A stretch of 64,000 nt of DNA from Rhizomicrobium sp. (GTDB lineage Bacteria; Pseudomonadota; Alphaproteobacteria; Micropepsales; Micropepsaceae): assembly GCA_037200045.1 (NCBI GenBank), contig JBBCHM010000001.1, positions 1,922,001 through 1,986,000 on the forward strand, read 5' to 3'. Below the pieces are notes generated by a model, which saw nothing but the letters and a program-made list of their open reading frames with translations, was not told where the DNA came from and did no database searches. Position 1 is the stretch's first letter. Every line of letters starts with the position of its first letter. Below, in pieces: positions 62,615-64,000 of this stretch. A program made the position numbers and the translations under genes.

Positions 62615-63480
62615 GCGGCGCCTTTCCATTCGGCACGGATCGCGCGCAGCGGACGCATGCCGTCGGACGGATCGGCGCGCCAGTCGCGGTCGGCCAGTTC
62701 CGAGGGCTGCGGGCCCTTGAAACCCCGGCCGTCGGCGGCCATCGATTCGCGGATGCGGGCGATGACCGGGGCGATCTCGCCCGGCAGCCAGCAATGGCCG
62801 GCAGCGTATTCCGCGCCCCGGCCATCGAGGTCGAGATGGAATTCGACGGCGGCCGCGTTCCAATGGTGCACGGCGCGCTCGATCACGGCGGGCCGGCGGG
62901 TATGATCGGACCAGCCGACCTTGCAGCCGGTGGCGTCGCGTATCGCCGCGATGGCGGCGAGATTGGCTTCGGCGGCCGGCGTCGGATAGGCCGAAACGCA
63001 GTGCAGGAGCGTGATGTCGGCAGCGCCGGCGCGCTTCAGCGTGTTCGCGGCGGCCGCGATCTCTTCCATCGTCGCCATGCCGGTCGACAGCACGACGGGC
63101 TTGCCGGTCCTGGCGCAGGCTTCCAGCAGCGGCGTCACGAGAAGTTCGTAGGATGCGATCTTGTAGAAGGAGACGAAGGGCCTGAGTTCCTCCACCGCTT
63201 CGAGATAGAACGGCGTGCAGGAGAACTGGATGCCCCGTGCCAGGCAGCGTTCCGACAGGGGCGCGAGATGGGCGTGTGGAAGTTCCCATTGCCGGCGTGC
63301 GCGATGCTTCTCGCTTCGGGCAAGGATTTCCGGGGCGAACATGCGGTCGATCTTGAAGAGCTGGAACTTCACCGCGTCGCAGCCCGCATCCGCCGCCGCG
63401 TCGACGAAGGCGAGCGCCCGGCCAAGATCGCGATCGTGGTTGCTGGAGGCTTCGGCGATGAAGATCGGTAAGGCGGTCAT
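62611..63480 (-). CDS. NeuB/PseI-like sialic-acid-type synthase
   Basis: 289 residues from ATG 63480 (MTALPIFIAEASSNHDRDLG). It condenses phosphoenolpyruvate with a hexosamine-derived sugar. NeuB barrel motifs: AEASSNHDRDL near 9, GCDAVKFQLFKIDRMFAPE near 33, SYELLVTPLLEACARTGKPV near 110, LSTGMATMEEI near 130, LLHCVSAYPTP near 157. The antifreeze-like SAF domain that usually ends NeuB/PseI is missing (typical total about 340). The stop overlaps the following start. Confidence 0.85.
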   Translation of the reverse strand: MTALPIFIAEASSNHDRDLGRALAFVDAAADAGCDAVKFQLFKIDRMFAPEILARSEKHRARRQWELPHAHLAPLSERCLARGIQFSCTPFYLEAVEELRPFVSFYKIASYELLVTPLLEACARTGKPVVLSTGMATMEEIAAAANTLKRAGAADITLLHCVSAYPTPAAEANLAAIAAIRDATGCKVGWSDHTRRPAVIERAVHHWNAAAVEFHLDLDGRGAEYAAGHCWLPGEIAPVIARIRESMAADGRGFKGPQPSELADRDWRADPSDGMRPLRAIRAEWKGAA

Positions 63481-63554
63481 GCGTCGGCCATCTGAATCTC
63501 TCTTAACCGTTTTTAAATGCGTTATGGCTAAAAGAGCGTTAACGAGGGGCCGCC

Positions 63555-63602
63555 ATGGGCGTGGAAATCGCACAAACCAGCATCGTCGCGGTAAAGCCTT
63601 GA
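63555..63602 (+). other. Short leader ORF before the sulfotransferase
   Basis: ATG 63555 opens a 15-codon peptide (MGVEIAQTSIVAVKP) whose TGA overlaps the TTG start of the next gene (TTGA at 63599-63602). It may couple translation, or be the true start region if the frame were different. No T-box or riboswitch motif is evident. Confidence 0.35.
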
Positions 63603-64000
63603 GCGACATCACCCGCCCCTTTTTCGTCGTGTCGAGCGGACGCTCGGGCACGGCGATGCTGCACAAGGCGCTGTCGGCGGAGCCGGGCGTCGAGATCCAT
63701 CACGAATACATGGTCCAGATCGCCCAGCCGCTCGCGGTGCGGCGTTATCTCGGGCTTGTCGATGCCGCGGAGACCCTGAAGATCCTGGGCGAAACCCATG
63801 TCGCGGCGGTCGGCTACAGCGAAGCCCGCCATTGGGGCGATTCGTCCAACAAGCTGTCCTGGCTCATTCCCGAGCTGGCGAAGGCGCTGCCCTCGGCCAA
63901 ATTCGTCCATCTCGTGCGCGACGGCCGCAAAGTCGCCGGGTCCTATTTCCGCAAGCTGGGCGATGAGTGCTACGACGACCGTTCCACGCGCATCCTTCAG
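63599..64000 (+). CDS. Sulfotransferase-family protein (3' truncated)
   Basis: 134 codons, cut by the window end; start TTG 63599. 5'-phosphosulfate-binding motif SSGRSGTAMLHKAL near residues 12-25, and the 3'-phosphate loop FVHLVRDGRKVAGSY near 102-116, as in PAPS-dependent sulfotransferases. Placed divergently from the NeuB-like gene, so modification of flagellin glycans or surface sugars is plausible. Substrate unknown. Confidence 0.82.
   Translation, partial: MSDITRPFFVVSSGRSGTAMLHKALSAEPGVEIHHEYMVQIAQPLAVRRYLGLVDAAETLKILGETHVAAVGYSEARHWGDSSNKLSWLIPELAKALPSAKFVHLVRDGRKVAGSYFRKLGDECYDDRSTRILQ

Noticed and set aside
62615..63289. N-terminal extension of the SpsF-PseG frame
   Set aside because: It overlaps the NeuB-like gene and has random composition; the GTG at 62614 overlaps the upstream stop.

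Overview
The window is a piece of an alphaproteobacterial chromosome. The evidence is the alphaproteobacterial-type DksA with a reduced zinc finger, the flagellar layout (FliL-FliM-DUF6468-MotE, FlgF-G-A-H, FlgI-FlgJ-FlgN with sigma-54-like promoters), the hisZ-hisG-hisS cluster with a long HisS, and GC-rich coding throughout the right half. I cannot fix the genus. The left 28.5 kb is an accessory island. The right 35.4 kb is ordinary chromosome. An initiator tRNA-Met gene at 28564-28640 marks the junction.

Island, 1-28560. Positions 1-6700 are a mobilisation module: small plasmid/ICE-type genes, a VirD4/TraG coupling ATPase whose membrane part sits in the preceding gene, a candidate oriT region, MobC and a VirD2-type relaxase. 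No type IV secretion channel is in view, so this part looks mobilisable rather than self-transmissible. A compact unit at 6770-8553 is bounded by perfect 25-bp inverted repeats and holds a small tyrosine recombinase and a HEPN-motif protein, convergently arranged. After it come an operator/iteron-like region (9260-9375) in front of an unidentified gene, and an AbiEi-like/Fic fusion. Positions 12093-21594 form a defence operon: Vsr nickase, Dcm-type cytosine methyltransferase, MutL/MORC-like GHKL ATPase, Z1-domain helicase-like ATPase, PD-(D/E)XK protein and AIPR protein. This resembles the Mza systems. Positions 21845-25896 hold a Hachiman-like pair (HamA nuclease, HamB helicase), with an IS5-family element next to it and then an orphan PD-(D/E)XK protein. 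Vsr, Dcm and HamB each carry one frameshift in a short homopolymer, which is either decay or consensus sequence error.

Chromosome, 28641-64000. In order: an OmpA-like lipoprotein; the hisZ-hisG-hisS operon; two small membrane proteins; dksA; flgF-flgG-flgA-flgH divergent from fliL-fliM-DUF6468-motE, with two overlapping sigma-54-like promoters between them; a large exported TPR protein; an operon for glycolysis and cell-wall remodelling (gpmI, envC, two ctpA-type proteases, a YibQ-type deacetylase, rppH, an alpha/beta hydrolase); an MFS transporter; flgI-flgJ-flgN; a 953-residue flagellar-like protein with an inserted beta-propeller; and a flagellin glycosylation cluster (TPR glycosyltransferase-like protein, SpsF-PseG fusion, NeuB/PseI-like synthase, sulfotransferase cut by the window end).

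The likely themes are motility and flagellin modification on the core side and layered anti-phage defence with gene-capture signatures on the island side. The least familiar items are the recombinase-HEPN unit with inverted termini, the AbiEi-Fic fusion and the propeller-bearing flagellar protein.
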